Positions 1 to 8,201 of a stretch of DNA of 64,000 bases are shown here, piece after piece. How positions within the stretch are numbered: position 1 is the stretch's first letter; the number at the start of each line of letters is the position of its first letter. Below the pieces are notes generated by a model that saw nothing but the letters and a program-made list of their open reading frames with translations, was not told where the DNA came from and made no database searches. Source of the DNA: Clostridium cadaveris (GTDB lineage Bacteria; Bacillota; Clostridia; Clostridiales; Clostridiaceae); NCBI RefSeq assembly GCF_020911725.1, contig NZ_CP076620.1, positions 3,337,001 to 3,401,000 on the forward strand. Direction: 5' to 3'. The position numbers and the translations under genes were made by a program.

Positions 1-18
1 AGACTTCTTAACTTTAAT

Positions 19-2136
19 CTATTCACAATCTCTATATCCGCTCTCTTTTGTTGTATGAGTTAGTCTATCATGTCTTTCTGCATGCTTCCCAGGACCAAAT
101 CTCTCATCAAGGCTTAAATATCCTGTAACTCTAGATACTCCCTGTATGTCATTACTTCCACACTTAGGGCACTTTATATCTCCTGTATCTAAATATGTTC
201 CGCAGGATTTGCAGTATCTTATGTGAAAGTTTATTCCCATATAACTTATATTAGTGTTTTTATATGCATAATTTAATATATCCATTATAGTTTCTCCATC
301 TGGACGGTCATCTACTTCTATATAAGTTATATGGCCTGCATTGCATAGCTTATGATATGGAGCTTCTATATCTATTTTATCCTTTATAGAAATAGGGAAT
401 CCTACTGGTATGTGATAGCTATTTGTGTAGTAATCTTTATTCGTAATACCTGCTACCTCTCCAAATACCTTTTTATCTTGAAGAATAAACTTTCCGCTTA
501 ATCCCTCTGCTGGAGTTGCATAAGTACTCCAATTAAGCTTTGTTTCTTCAATAAGCTTATCAGTGTAATCTCTCATATGAGATATAATCTTAACTCCTAA
601 TTCTCTAGATTTTTCATCCTCACCGTGATGTTTTCCTGTAAGAGCTGTAAGAGTCTCTGCAAGACCAATGAAGCCTATACTCCAGCTCCCTTGCTTTAAT
701 ATTGGTTCTATTGAATCATTTGGCTCTAATCCTTCTGAACCCTTCATAAGTCCTTGTCCTGCAACAAATGGAAGATCTTTAACCCTTAAGTTTTTAAGAA
801 CTTCATATCTATGCATTAAAGCTTCCTTAGCTAGATTCAATCTTACATCAAGCATCTCAAAAAATTTATCTACATTACCTTTTGCTAACAAGCCTATTCT
901 TGGAAGATTTATAGTTGTTGGAGCTATATTTCCTCTTCCCTTAGTTCCTGGCTCTCCATTCACATTAGACATGATGTATGTTCTGCATCCCATAGTTGCT
1001 GGAACCACACCTTTATCATAATAATCTTTATTAAAATCAGCATCTATATTCATAAAAGTCGGATTCATACGCTTGCTTGCTACTCTACATGCTAGCTCAT
1101 ATAGATAATAATATGGATCGCTTACTTCTCTATTGACACCTTCCTTAACTCTAAAGATTATGTTAGGGAATATAGGTTGCTCTCCCTTTCCTAGTCCCTT
1201 TTCATATTCTAAAAGGAATATCTCACATATCATAGCACTATCATGGTTTTCAGGTATTCCTACATTTACTGAACTAAATGGTACCTGAGAACCGGCTCTT
1301 GAATGCATAGTGTTTAGATTGTATACTATTCCCTGCATAGCCTGATGAATTTGTTTTTTAAGCTTCTTCTCAGTTAATTCCTCAAGCTGACTTCCTGTAA
1401 GTCCATACCCTTCTAATTCACATCTTATTTCTTTTCTAGTAGGCTCTACAAAAATACCCATGTCATTATCAAAATCCGGATGTGACTGTCCACCAAACAT
1501 ATCATTTTGAGTTGACTGAAGAAGTATACATGAAAGTTCTGCAGCTGACTCTATTCTTTTAGGAGGATTTATAGTTCCATATCCTGTATTGAAGCCTCTT
1601 TCTAAAATTTCTCTAGTTGGTATATGTAAACAATTTGTAGTCAAATTGTAGCTATCTAAGTCATGATAATATAAATCCCCATTTTCATGAGCTTTTGCTA
1701 AATTTTTAGGCATAGAAGCTAAGTTATGCCACTTATTTGATTCACTTGCTATTCTTAATAATTTTGAACTAAAGTTATTTCCTACATTAGCATTATCCCT
1801 ATCAGTTTCAACACCAATCTTTTCTATAGCTTTCATAAGATCTGATTTGATTTCTCTAACCATTGTTCTTTCTTGTCTATAATTACTATAAGTCCTGCTG
1901 ACTTCACCATAATTTAAAGAAGCCAAAGTATCTTCAACAATATTTTGTATAGTTTCCACTGTTATCTCATCTAATTCACGATTTTCAATTTCTTTTATTA
2001 CGTCTTTAGTTATCTCTATTATTTCGCTTTCTTTCAACCCATAAGCAATTTCCTCTGATGCTCCCTTTATAGCATCAGCTATCTTTTGAGAGTTAAATTC
2101 AACCTTACGTCCATCTCTTTTCACAACATGTAGCAT
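19..2136 (-). CDS. nrdD: Anaerobic (class III) ribonucleoside-triphosphate reductase
   Basis: Reduces ribonucleoside triphosphates to deoxy forms without oxygen, using a glycyl radical. The 705-residue product begins with an ATP-cone (about residues 1-90, VVKRDGRKVEF) that senses dATP/ATP. The central catalytic barrel contains the Cys motif ATMGCRT. Near the end is a zinc ribbon (Cys 642, 645, 656, 659), followed by the glycyl-radical loop RVTGYLS (Gly about 672). The frame is open 19 codons further upstream, but GGAGGG lies 8 nt before the ATG at 2136, and that ATG gives the usual family start (MLHVVKRDGRK). The activating enzyme NrdG is not in the window; it could lie just past position 1. 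Family assignment is secure. Confidence 0.97.
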   Translation of the reverse strand: MLHVVKRDGRKVEFNSQKIADAIKGASEEIAYGLKESEIIEITKDVIKEIENRELDEITVETIQNIVEDTLASLNYGEVSRTYSNYRQERTMVREIKSDLMKAIEKIGVETDRDNANVGNNFSSKLLRIASESNKWHNLASMPKNLAKAHENGDLYYHDLDSYNLTTNCLHIPTREILERGFNTGYGTINPPKRIESAAELSCILLQSTQNDMFGGQSHPDFDNDMGIFVEPTRKEIRCELEGYGLTGSQLEELTEKKLKKQIHQAMQGIVYNLNTMHSRAGSQVPFSSVNVGIPENHDSAMICEIFLLEYEKGLGKGEQPIFPNIIFRVKEGVNREVSDPYYYLYELACRVASKRMNPTFMNIDADFNKDYYDKGVVPATMGCRTYIMSNVNGEPGTKGRGNIAPTTINLPRIGLLAKGNVDKFFEMLDVRLNLAKEALMHRYEVLKNLRVKDLPFVAGQGLMKGSEGLEPNDSIEPILKQGSWSIGFIGLAETLTALTGKHHGEDEKSRELGVKIISHMRDYTDKLIEETKLNWSTYATPAEGLSGKFILQDKKVFGEVAGITNKDYYTNSYHIPVGFPISIKDKIDIEAPYHKLCNAGHITYIEVDDRPDGETIMDILNYAYKNTNISYMGINFHIRYCKSCGTYLDTGDIKCPKCGSNDIQGVSRVTGYLSLDERFGPGKHAERHDRLTHTTKESGYRDCE

Positions 2137-2152
2137 TAAAGTATCCCTCCAA

Positions 2153-2168
2153 ACACAATATCTAGTAT
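2153..2168 (-). promoter_or_regulatory. Candidate NrdR box upstream of nrdD
   Basis: The 16-mer ACACAATATCTAGTAT matches 14 of 16 positions of the NrdR consensus acaCwAtATaTwGtgt. It lies just upstream of the nrdD ribosome site. NrdR normally binds two boxes about 31 bp apart; I could not find a convincing second box, so this is a tentative call. Confidence 0.4.
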
Positions 2169-2293
2169 CAACTTGATACATTATACTAAACATACTTTCT
2201 CATAGCAATTCATATAAACATATTTTTTTTTGAAATTCTCTCTTTAATCGTCTGTAGCTTTCTCTACATAGATTTCTTGCACATTACCTCCTG

Positions 2294-2323
2294 TTGACAA
2301 TACAAAGTTTTCTCACCTATTCA
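2294..2323 (+). promoter_or_regulatory. Probable sigma-A promoter for the DUF3048 lipoprotein gene
   Basis: A perfect TTGACA (2294-2299) is followed after 18 bp by a weak -10, TATTCA (2318-2323), about 60 nt before the start codon of the next gene. The -35 is strong and the -10 is poor. Confidence 0.45.
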
Positions 2324-2386
2324 TAAATCAAACTCATCTTTCATATAAATACTAAATATATCATAAATTTAAGGGAGGTTTTTAAT

Positions 2387-3412
2387 ATGAATAAAACTTT
2401 AATTTTAGCATTAACCTTAGGCATTTCAATAAATTTATTCGGTTGTTCATTGGCTGAAAAAAAAGAACCATCTAATACTAAGGAAGCTACTGCAGAAACT
2501 TCTGCAATGTTACATAATGAAAGAAATCCTTCGTCATCAGTCAAAAGCCTATTTACTGGTGAAGAAATAAGTTCTACCGTCAAAAATCAAACTCCGTTTA
2601 TGGTTGTCATAGAAAATTCTAAAGCTTCACGTCCTCAAAGTGGCTTAAATGATGCCGATATAGTTTATGAGACTATGGCAGAAGGAGGTATTTCTAGATT
2701 TATTGCTCTTTTTCAAAAGAATGATGCAAAAGTTATTGGTCCTGTAAGAAGTCTTAGACCGTATTTCATAGATATATCAGAAGAATACAACCTTCCATTT
2801 GCTCACTGTGGCGGTAGCGATGAGGCATTAGCCTGTGTCAAGTCAGAAAATCTTATGTCTATGGATGAAATGGCTAACAGCAGCTCTTATTGGAGAGACT
2901 CTGTGCGCAAAGCTCCTCATAATCTTTATACATCATCATCAAAAATTACAAGTACAATAAATAAAAAAAGTTTTTCTAATATTCCAACTTGTAATTTAAA
3001 ATTCGATAAAGATTACTGGTCAAAAGATTCTTTAGAAGAATGTAACTATATAGAACTTCCAATAAATCGATACTATAAAACCTCATACACCTTTAATAAC
3101 GGAAAATATTATAAAGTCATGGATGATGAAGCTGCAATTGATAGAGAGACTGGATCCCCTATAGGTTTTAAGAACGTGGTAATTCAACTTACTAAAATAA
3201 CCTTAAATAAGGATGGTAAACACGTAGATATTGATCTAAATGGTTCTGGAAACAGCTTTGTTTTATCAAATGGAAAAATTAAATCTGCAAAATGGTACAA
3301 AGAAAAGGATTCTACAGTCTTAAAGGATGACAATGGTAATACGATCCCTTTAAATCCCGGCAATACTATATGGAACATAATAGACTCTTCTACTAAAATA
3401 GCTAAAAATTAA
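2387..3412 (+). CDS. DUF3048 (YerB-like) lipoprotein
   Basis: A 341-residue exported lipoprotein. The N-terminus is a short hydrophobic signal ending in lipobox LFGC with lipidated Cys20, so it should sit on the outer face of the membrane. The DUF3048 signature is clear: RPQSGLNDADIVYE, then GGISRF and GPVRSLRPYF (about residues 80-130), with a second conserved half after about residue 200. The family is common in Firmicutes (B. subtilis YerB) and its biochemical role is not known. GGAGG sits 7 nt before the ATG. The gene stands alone between its own promoter and a strong terminator. Confidence 0.93.
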   Translation: MNKTLILALTLGISINLFGCSLAEKKEPSNTKEATAETSAMLHNERNPSSSVKSLFTGEEISSTVKNQTPFMVVIENSKASRPQSGLNDADIVYETMAEGGISRFIALFQKNDAKVIGPVRSLRPYFIDISEEYNLPFAHCGGSDEALACVKSENLMSMDEMANSSSYWRDSVRKAPHNLYTSSSKITSTINKKSFSNIPTCNLKFDKDYWSKDSLEECNYIELPINRYYKTSYTFNNGKYYKVMDDEAAIDRETGSPIGFKNVVIQLTKITLNKDGKHVDIDLNGSGNSFVLSNGKIKSAKWYKEKDSTVLKDDNGNTIPLNPGNTIWNIIDSSTKIAKN

Positions 3413-3422
3413 TATAAAAATA

Positions 3423-3460
3423 GGGTGTTGTATGTTCTCATTCAACACCCATTTATTTTA
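3423..3460 (+). terminator. Intrinsic terminator after the DUF3048 gene
   Basis: Perfect 8-bp stem GGGTGTTG/CAACACCC (3423-3430 with 3443-3450), a 12-nt loop, then a T-rich tail. It lies 10 nt past the stop codon. Confidence 0.85.
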
Positions 3461-3488
3461 TATTTACAACATAAACCCGTACATAGGT

Positions 3489-4202
3489 TTATGCATATTC
3501 ACATCTAACAATTCTTTTTACCCCTACATCTGCTGATACTAATTCTTCAGCAAGTTTAGATGGGCTAAGCCCTTTATTCAGTCTTATAGTGTACTCACTT
3601 TCAGTATACCTAGCATCATCATCTTCTTCATTTATAGAAAAATCAACTCTTAAAATCTTTATATTTTTGTTGTTAAAAAATTGAGATATATCGTGATAAA
3701 CTACTTTATCATTTAAATGCTCAATTTGAAGAGTTAATTCATTGTAAGTCATCATATATTTTTTTTCAAATTTCTTTAATATTCCCAATACCAAAACAGC
3801 GGTTATAGTAGATGCTCCAGCTAAGAAATAGTATCCCATTCCTATGCCAAGTCCTATACATGCAACTACCCATAATGATGCAGCTGTTGTAAGTCCCTTT
3901 ATAGATCCTTTTTCGTGTATTATAGTACCTGCTCCTAAAAAACCTATTCCTGATATAACTTGAGCCCCAAGCCTTTGCATGTCCACCTTTACTACATTAG
4001 CCAAAGCTGGATCTGCCTGTATCATTCTAATTGCATCATTTACATTAAAACATTGAATAAGCGATATAACAGTGGCTCCTAAACATACTAAAATATGAGT
4101 TCTAAAGCCTGCTGGTCTATTTTTGTTCTGACGTTCATATCCGATTACTCCTCCGATTATTACCGCCATAATTAATCTAGCTATAATTTCATAAGTTAAC
4201 AC
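3489..4202 (-). CDS. MgtC/SapB family membrane protein
   Basis: A 237-residue protein with about four N-terminal membrane helices (residues 1-150) containing the MgtC-family sequences GYERQNKNRPAGFRTH and GFLGAGTI. A soluble C-terminal domain of about 85 residues resembles the ACT-like tail of longer MgtC proteins. MgtC members are linked to growth in low magnesium and to control of the F-type ATPase, but many Firmicute homologues are uncharacterised. The start is GTG at 4202, with GGAGG 7 nt upstream. No Mg-sensing M-box was found upstream, so magnesium control cannot be inferred here. Confidence 0.9.
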   Translation of the reverse strand: MLTYEIIARLIMAVIIGGVIGYERQNKNRPAGFRTHILVCLGATVISLIQCFNVNDAIRMIQADPALANVVKVDMQRLGAQVISGIGFLGAGTIIHEKGSIKGLTTAASLWVVACIGLGIGMGYYFLAGASTITAVLVLGILKKFEKKYMMTYNELTLQIEHLNDKVVYHDISQFFNNKNIKILRVDFSINEEDDDARYTESEYTIRLNKGLSPSKLAEELVSADVGVKRIVRCEYA

Positions 4203-4422
4203 AACTTATCCTCCACTCTAATTAGAATTTTCATTCAATTTTTAGACCATTTTTTGAAATTTAATTTCACTCTCCCAAATATTGTTTTGCTTTTTCTTAT
4301 AACATATTTTACCACAACACTTTATTTTATTGTCTTTCCTTATAATAATATTATATCATATTTTTTATAATCAGTTATTAAAAATAACTTAGTTGTTAAA
4401 TTAAATTGAAATATAATTTCAC

Positions 4423-4464
4423 AACTATATCACTATTGATATAGTTATCAATTGTGATATAATT
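4423..4464 (+). promoter_or_regulatory. Promoter with overlapping palindromic operator for degV-padR
   Basis: TTGATA (4436-4441), a 16-bp spacer and TATAAT (4458-4463) form a good promoter. A perfect inverted repeat AACTATATCA/TGATATAGTT (4423-4432, 4437-4446) covers the -35 region, and a third half-site TGATATAATT (4455-4464) covers the -10. A 14-bp dyad (4428-4441 with 4446-4459, one mismatch) is another way to read the same symmetry. The downstream operon encodes a PadR repressor, so this is probably its own operator (inference). Confidence 0.7.
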
Positions 4465-4498
4465 ATCTTATATTAAATATAGGAGGAATTTTAAATCT

Positions 4499-5344
4499 AT
4501 GGATAAAATTGCTTTAATATGTGATAGCACTAGCGACTTAAAATCCGAAACTTACTCAAAATATAATATAAAAATGTTACCATTTAAAATAATATATAAA
4601 AACGAAGAATATCTAGATAGAATAAGCATAGAGCCATCTGAAGTATATTCTAGGTTGCCAGAAGAGATCCCAACAACATCTCTTCCAGATTTACAGACAA
4701 TAGACGATACATTTAGTGAAGTGGAAAAAGAAGGCTTCACTCATGCTATTGTTATATCTATATCTAGTGGACTGTCTGGAACTTTTAATGCAATAAATTT
4801 AGTTGCAGAAAATCATCCTAAACTAAAAATTCATGTATTTGACTCAAGAACTCTATCAATAGGAACTGGTCTTACAGTTCTTAAATGTGCTGAAATGATA
4901 GAAAAAGGATTTGACTTTGATACTATTGTAAAAGAACTTCCTATATATCAGTCTCATACATCAATGTTTTTCGTAATAGACACTTTAGTTTATTTAAAAG
5001 CTGGAGGTCGAATAGGAAAAGTTGCCGGAACTTTAGGAGAGCTTCTAAATATAAAGCCCATAATTTCTGTTAATGAAGATGGAGTTTATTATATCTATAG
5101 CAAAGCTCGCGGCAAAAAACAAGGCTTAAACAAGCTTATATCAATTGCTAAAGAATCACTTGCTAAAGGTCCTTGTTTTGTATGTGTTATGCATGGTGGT
5201 GCTGAAGATCAAGCAAAGTTTGTGTATTCTCAAATAAAAGATGATCCAAATTTAAAAGGAACTTACTTCTCCGACATAAGCCCTACTGCTGGTGTTCATA
5301 CTGGAGCTGGTTTAGTTGGAGTTGCTATAGCTGAAAGTTATTAA
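4499..5344 (+). CDS. DegV family fatty-acid-binding protein
   Basis: A 281-residue DegV protein: N-terminal CDSTSDL motif, then TSLPDLQTI, SSGLSGTFNA and GGRIGKVAG. DegV/FakB proteins hold a single fatty acid and present it to a fatty-acid kinase for phospholipid synthesis; which lipid this copy binds cannot be told. AGGAGG lies 12 nt before the ATG. The padR gene starts 2 nt after the stop, so the two are co-transcribed and probably translationally coupled. No FakA kinase gene is nearby. Confidence 0.93.
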   Translation: MDKIALICDSTSDLKSETYSKYNIKMLPFKIIYKNEEYLDRISIEPSEVYSRLPEEIPTTSLPDLQTIDDTFSEVEKEGFTHAIVISISSGLSGTFNAINLVAENHPKLKIHVFDSRTLSIGTGLTVLKCAEMIEKGFDFDTIVKELPIYQSHTSMFFVIDTLVYLKAGGRIGKVAGTLGELLNIKPIISVNEDGVYYIYSKARGKKQGLNKLISIAKESLAKGPCFVCVMHGGAEDQAKFVYSQIKDDPNLKGTYFSDISPTAGVHTGAGLVGVAIAESY

Positions 5345-5346
5345 TT

Positions 5347-5787
5347 ATGATAGATAATAAAAACATTAAGTCCGAAGAAGAGAAGCTGTATGAAGAATAC
5401 AAAAAAAAGCTTGCTGAACTAAAAAAAGTAAAAAAAGAAAATGAAGCTGTAGGTCAAGTTTTTACTAAGGGTCTTCTTCCATTGTATGTTCTATATATAT
5501 TAAGTTTAGGACCATCCAATGGTAATGAGATAGCTCATCAAATAGGAAGTCATACTAACGGTTTATGGATTCCTAGTACAGGAGGTATATATCCTATTTT
5601 AAAAAAACTAGAGAAAAATGATTTAGTGAAAGGTGAATGGGACGACCCAAAGAAAAAATTCCAAAAAATTTACACTCTTACGGATGAAGGTGAAGCTGAG
5701 TATTTAAAGAAGAAAAAGCTTCTCAAAAATAAAATAGAAGAAGCTTTAGAAGTGTTTAAAGTTGTCTACAATGATCTTTACCTCTAA
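5347..5787 (+). CDS. PadR family transcriptional regulator
   Basis: A 146-residue regulator. Residues 1-35 are a charged, probably helical extension rich in Lys and Glu. The PadR winged-helix domain follows (about residues 40-115: YVLYILSLGPSNGNEIAHQI, GGIYPILKKLEKNDLV, YTLTDEGEAEYL) and a C-terminal helix probably dimerises it. PadR proteins usually repress their own operon and a linked detoxification or membrane gene; here the partner is degV. It has only a weak ribosome site inside the end of degV, which fits coupling. The charged N-terminal extension is longer than in typical PadR proteins. Confidence 0.9.
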   Translation: MIDNKNIKSEEEKLYEEYKKKLAELKKVKKENEAVGQVFTKGLLPLYVLYILSLGPSNGNEIAHQIGSHTNGLWIPSTGGIYPILKKLEKNDLVKGEWDDPKKKFQKIYTLTDEGEAEYLKKKKLLKNKIEEALEVFKVVYNDLYL

Positions 5788-5795
5788 TCCAATAA

Positions 5796-5824
5796 TTGAC
5801 TTTTTGTAACTATACGTATATTAT
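5796..5824 (+). promoter_or_regulatory. Sigma-A promoter of the thiamine uptake operon
   Basis: TTGACT (5796-5801), a 17-bp spacer and TATTAT (5819-5824), about 20 nt upstream of the TPP aptamer. Confidence 0.75.
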
Positions 5825-5846
5825 AAATTTATAAATAAAATATAAA

Positions 5847-5932
5847 GAGCTAGGGGTGCCTTTAGGCTGAGAGATGAGTTCATCATTGACCCTCGTACCT
5901 GAACTGGATAATGCCAGCGTAGGAAAGCAAAG
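5847..5932 (+). promoter_or_regulatory. TPP (THI-box) riboswitch
   Basis: The conserved aptamer elements appear in order: GGGGTGCC, GGCTGAGAGATGA, GACCCTC, ACCTGAACTGGATAATGCC and AGCGTAGGAAAG. A strong terminator hairpin follows, then thiT. In this arrangement thiamine pyrophosphate binding favours the terminator and shuts off thiamine uptake. Confidence 0.97.
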
Positions 5933-5959
5933 TGACTTGTAGTTAGTTTACTAATTATA

Positions 5960-5998
5960 AAGAACTTCATTCCTAGAGAATGAAGTTCTTTTTATTTC
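5960..5998 (+). terminator. Riboswitch-controlled terminator before thiT
   Basis: A 13-bp perfect stem (5960-5972 with 5978-5990), 5-nt loop and a TTTATTT tail. It is the expression platform of the TPP riboswitch. Confidence 0.92.
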
Positions 5999-6030
5999 TA
6001 CGTCCTAGCTAAAATAGGAGGTTAATATTA

Positions 6031-6693
6031 ATGTTAGAAAGTATCAACAAATTTGTCGGACAGTTAGGAAACCTTAAAGAAAGCTTTTTTTATGTGTTAG
6101 CTCGTCCATCAACTGTAATTCTTTTAATAGCTATACTAGTTTTATGTATAGTATTTGCTAAAGTAAAAAAGATAAAATTTAGTGCTAAACTTATAGCTCA
6201 AATAGGACTAGCTATTGCATTAGCATGTGTACTTCAAGTTCTAAGAGTTTATCGCTGGCCTCAAGGTGGTAGTGTAACTCTAGGAAGCATGGTACCAATA
6301 TTGTTTATGGGAATAGTTTATGGACCATCCATAGGGCTTCTTACAGGTTTTATATTTGGTCTATTAAATCTTATTTTAGATCCATTTATACTTACACCTG
6401 TTCAAATGCTTTTGGATTATCCTTTAGCTTATATGTCATTAGGCTTAGTTGGTTTCTTTAAAAACAACTATATAAAAGGAACTGTCGTAGCATTATTCGG
6501 AAGATTTTTATGTCACTTCTTATCAGGTGTAATCTTTTTTGGAAGCTATGCCATAGATGCTGGAATGACTCCAATTCCTTATTCCCTTTTAGTTAATGGA
6601 GTATTCATATCTGTTGAAGGACTTATATGTATAATAATATTAAAAATGCTTCCTATAAAAAGATTAAAATCAACTTTAATTAAGGAGGTATAA
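6031..6693 (+). CDS. thiT: Energy-coupled thiamine transporter, S component ThiT
   Basis: A 220-residue membrane protein. The recognisable ThiT core is the stretch VYRWPQGGSVTLGSMVPI (about residues 72-89), which includes thiamine-binding residues, followed by helices with GPSIGLLTGFIFGLLN and DYPLAYMSLG. It is the substrate-binding subunit of an ECF transporter; the shared EcfA/EcfT energising module is elsewhere in the genome. It carries one more N-terminal hydrophobic segment (residues 27-47) than the shortest ThiT proteins. It is the first gene after the TPP riboswitch, which confirms thiamine as the substrate. AGGAGG precedes the ATG. Confidence 0.95.
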   Translation: MLESINKFVGQLGNLKESFFYVLARPSTVILLIAILVLCIVFAKVKKIKFSAKLIAQIGLAIALACVLQVLRVYRWPQGGSVTLGSMVPILFMGIVYGPSIGLLTGFIFGLLNLILDPFILTPVQMLLDYPLAYMSLGLVGFFKNNYIKGTVVALFGRFLCHFLSGVIFFGSYAIDAGMTPIPYSLLVNGVFISVEGLICIIILKMLPIKRLKSTLIKEV

Positions 6694-6698
6694 TTGAA

Positions 6699-6989
6699 AT
6701 GGTTATTGCCGATGTAGCTGTAATGCCTCTAATTCCTGCTGTTTCTGAAGAAGAGATGTACAAGGTTGTCGATGAGGTTATAGAGTATATAAAATGTAGT
6801 GGATTAAAGTATGAAGTAGGAGCTATGAGCACTACTATAGAAGGTCAATATGATGAAGTTTTTGATCTAATCAAAATCATTCACAGAATACCTTTCAAGC
6901 TGGGTATAGAAAGAGTCATAACTGTTATAAGAATTGATGAAAAGAATACAGGCCTAACTATTAATGAAAAATTAAAACATTATAGATAA
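6699..6989 (+). CDS. MTH1187/YkoF-like thiamine-binding protein (UPF0045)
   Basis: A 96-residue cytoplasmic protein matching the UPF0045/MTH1187 family: small ferredoxin-like-fold proteins typified by the pattern near Ser30-Thr48 (GLKYEVGAMSTTIEG) and the terminal segment with RIDEK. Relatives bind thiamine or hydroxymethylpyrimidine. AAGGAGG overlaps the thiT stop codon and the genes are 5 nt apart, so it lies in the same riboswitch-controlled operon. That context supports a role in handling imported thiamine or its precursor (inference); it may be a cytoplasmic carrier or sensor rather than an enzyme. Confidence 0.85.
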   Translation: MVIADVAVMPLIPAVSEEEMYKVVDEVIEYIKCSGLKYEVGAMSTTIEGQYDEVFDLIKIIHRIPFKLGIERVITVIRIDEKNTGLTINEKLKHYR

Positions 6990-6993
6990 AAAA

Positions 6994-7024
6994 AGAGAGA
7001 TCATTTTTATGATCTCTCTATTTT
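6994..7024 (+). terminator. Bidirectional terminator between the thiamine operon and ferredoxin
   Basis: Stem AGAGAGATCAT/ATGATCTCTCT (6994-7004 with 7009-7019) with a short T loop, A-rich on the left and T-rich on the right. It serves the two convergent genes. Confidence 0.85.
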
Positions 7025-7028
7025 AATG

Positions 7029-7217
7029 TTATTCTACTGATATAGCATTAACTGGACAGCTTGCTTCTGCTTCCTTAGCATCATCTTCATGTCCTTCTGG
7101 CACCTCATCAACTATGACTTTTGCCTTTCCATCATCATCCATTTCAAATACAGCACCGCATATTGAAGGACATAGTCCACATCCTATACATGTATCCTTA
7201 TCAACATTAGCTTTCAT
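7029..7217 (-). CDS. Ferredoxin, single [4Fe-4S] type
   Basis: A 62-residue ferredoxin. The cluster ligands are Cys10, Cys13 and Cys16 (CIGCGLC) plus Cys54 (SCPV). An extra Cys20 sits after the first motif; in related one-cluster ferredoxins it can form a disulfide. It is strongly acidic, as expected for an electron carrier. AAGGAGG precedes the ATG at 7217. It is a lone gene, so its redox partner cannot be read from context. Confidence 0.93.
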   Translation of the reverse strand: MKANVDKDTCIGCGLCPSICGAVFEMDDDGKAKVIVDEVPEGHEDDAKEAEASCPVNAISVE

Positions 7218-7289
7218 GTCAAAACCTCCTTAAACTAAATTACATTTAATATTATTTTCATATATCTAGATTTTATGTATCTGCAAATA

Positions 7290-7323
7290 AAAAATGCATC
7301 ACAGTTTCCCATGATGCATTTTT
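7290..7323 (-). terminator. Terminator of the Mrp gene
   Basis: A 12-bp perfect stem (7290-7301 with 7312-7323) reading AAAAATGCATCA on both strands, with a T-rich tail on the minus strand, 8 nt past the stop of the upstream gene. Confidence 0.85.
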
Positions 7324-7331
7324 TATTTTAA

Positions 7332-8180
7332 TTATAGAAGACTCTTTATTAAACTTTCGTATTCTAAATTATTCTTTATATATTCTTCTGCTTTGCCAGC
7401 TTCCAAACTTTCTGATAAATCTAGATTTATTGGAAGTTCTGCTATAAGAGGAATTCCTAAATATTCTGCATGTTCCTCTGCACTCTTCTTAGAGAAGATC
7501 CTTATCTTTTCATTGCACTTTCCACATCTTATGTAAGACATGTTTTCAACTACGCCTTTAACTGGCACTCCAAGCTTTTCAGCCATTATTACAACCTTCT
7601 TAACTATCATAGATACCATATCCTGTGGTGTAGCTACTATAACCATTGATGTAAGTGGAAAACTCTGCATAACTGTAAGCGCAATATCACCTGTTCCTGG
7701 AGGCATATCTATTAGAAGATAATCTAGATCTTCCCATGCAGTTTCCATGAACATCTGATTAAGTACACCATTTATAACCGGTCCTCTCCATATAACTGGC
7801 TGCTCTTCTTTTTCTGTAAGAAGATTTATTGAAATAACCTTTATTCCAAGTTCAGTTTCTACAGGAATGAACTTTGTTTCATCTCCTATTCCTGTAGGCA
7901 TCATCATAGCACGTTCTTCGTTTACTCCAAAGAATCTTGGCATTGATGGACCTGTTATATCAGCATCAAGAACACCGACCTTAAAGCCCTTTTTAGCAAG
8001 CTCTATAGCCATTATTCCTGTTACAGTTGACTTTCCAACCCCACCTTTTCCGCTTATAACTCCTATTATATTTGATACCTTACCATACTTAGGAGTTTGT
8101 TTTCCTCCACAGTTTTGGCTTTTTGATGAATCTTTTGATCCGCAACTTTGTCTACTTGGACATGTTGAACAATTTCCCAT
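7332..8180 (-). CDS. Mrp/NBP35 family Fe-S cluster carrier ATPase
   Basis: A 282-residue P-loop protein related to ApbC and NBP35, which bind and deliver [4Fe-4S] clusters to apo-proteins. The N-terminus has four cysteines (Cys4, 7, 13, 24), a feature of the NBP35-like subset. The deviant Walker A is GKGGVGKST (about 44-52), followed by DADITGPSMPR and LLIDMPPGTGD, and the cluster-bridging CxxC is at Cys219 and Cys222 (RCGKC). A ferredoxin gene lies downstream across a terminator, so the two are neighbours but separate units. The start at 8180 has AGGAGG 9 nt before it. Confidence 0.95.
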   Translation of the reverse strand: MGNCSTCPSRQSCGSKDSSKSQNCGGKQTPKYGKVSNIIGVISGKGGVGKSTVTGIMAIELAKKGFKVGVLDADITGPSMPRFFGVNEERAMMMPTGIGDETKFIPVETELGIKVISINLLTEKEEQPVIWRGPVINGVLNQMFMETAWEDLDYLLIDMPPGTGDIALTVMQSFPLTSMVIVATPQDMVSMIVKKVVIMAEKLGVPVKGVVENMSYIRCGKCNEKIRIFSKKSAEEHAEYLGIPLIAELPINLDLSESLEAGKAEEYIKNNLEYESLIKSLL

Positions 8181-8201
8181 TTTTATTCGCCTCCTAAAGC
8201 A

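Noticed and set aside
4203-4340. Possible magnesium M-box riboswitch before the MgtC-type gene
   Set aside because: The leader is AT-rich without the conserved M-box segments or a terminator, so there is no support.
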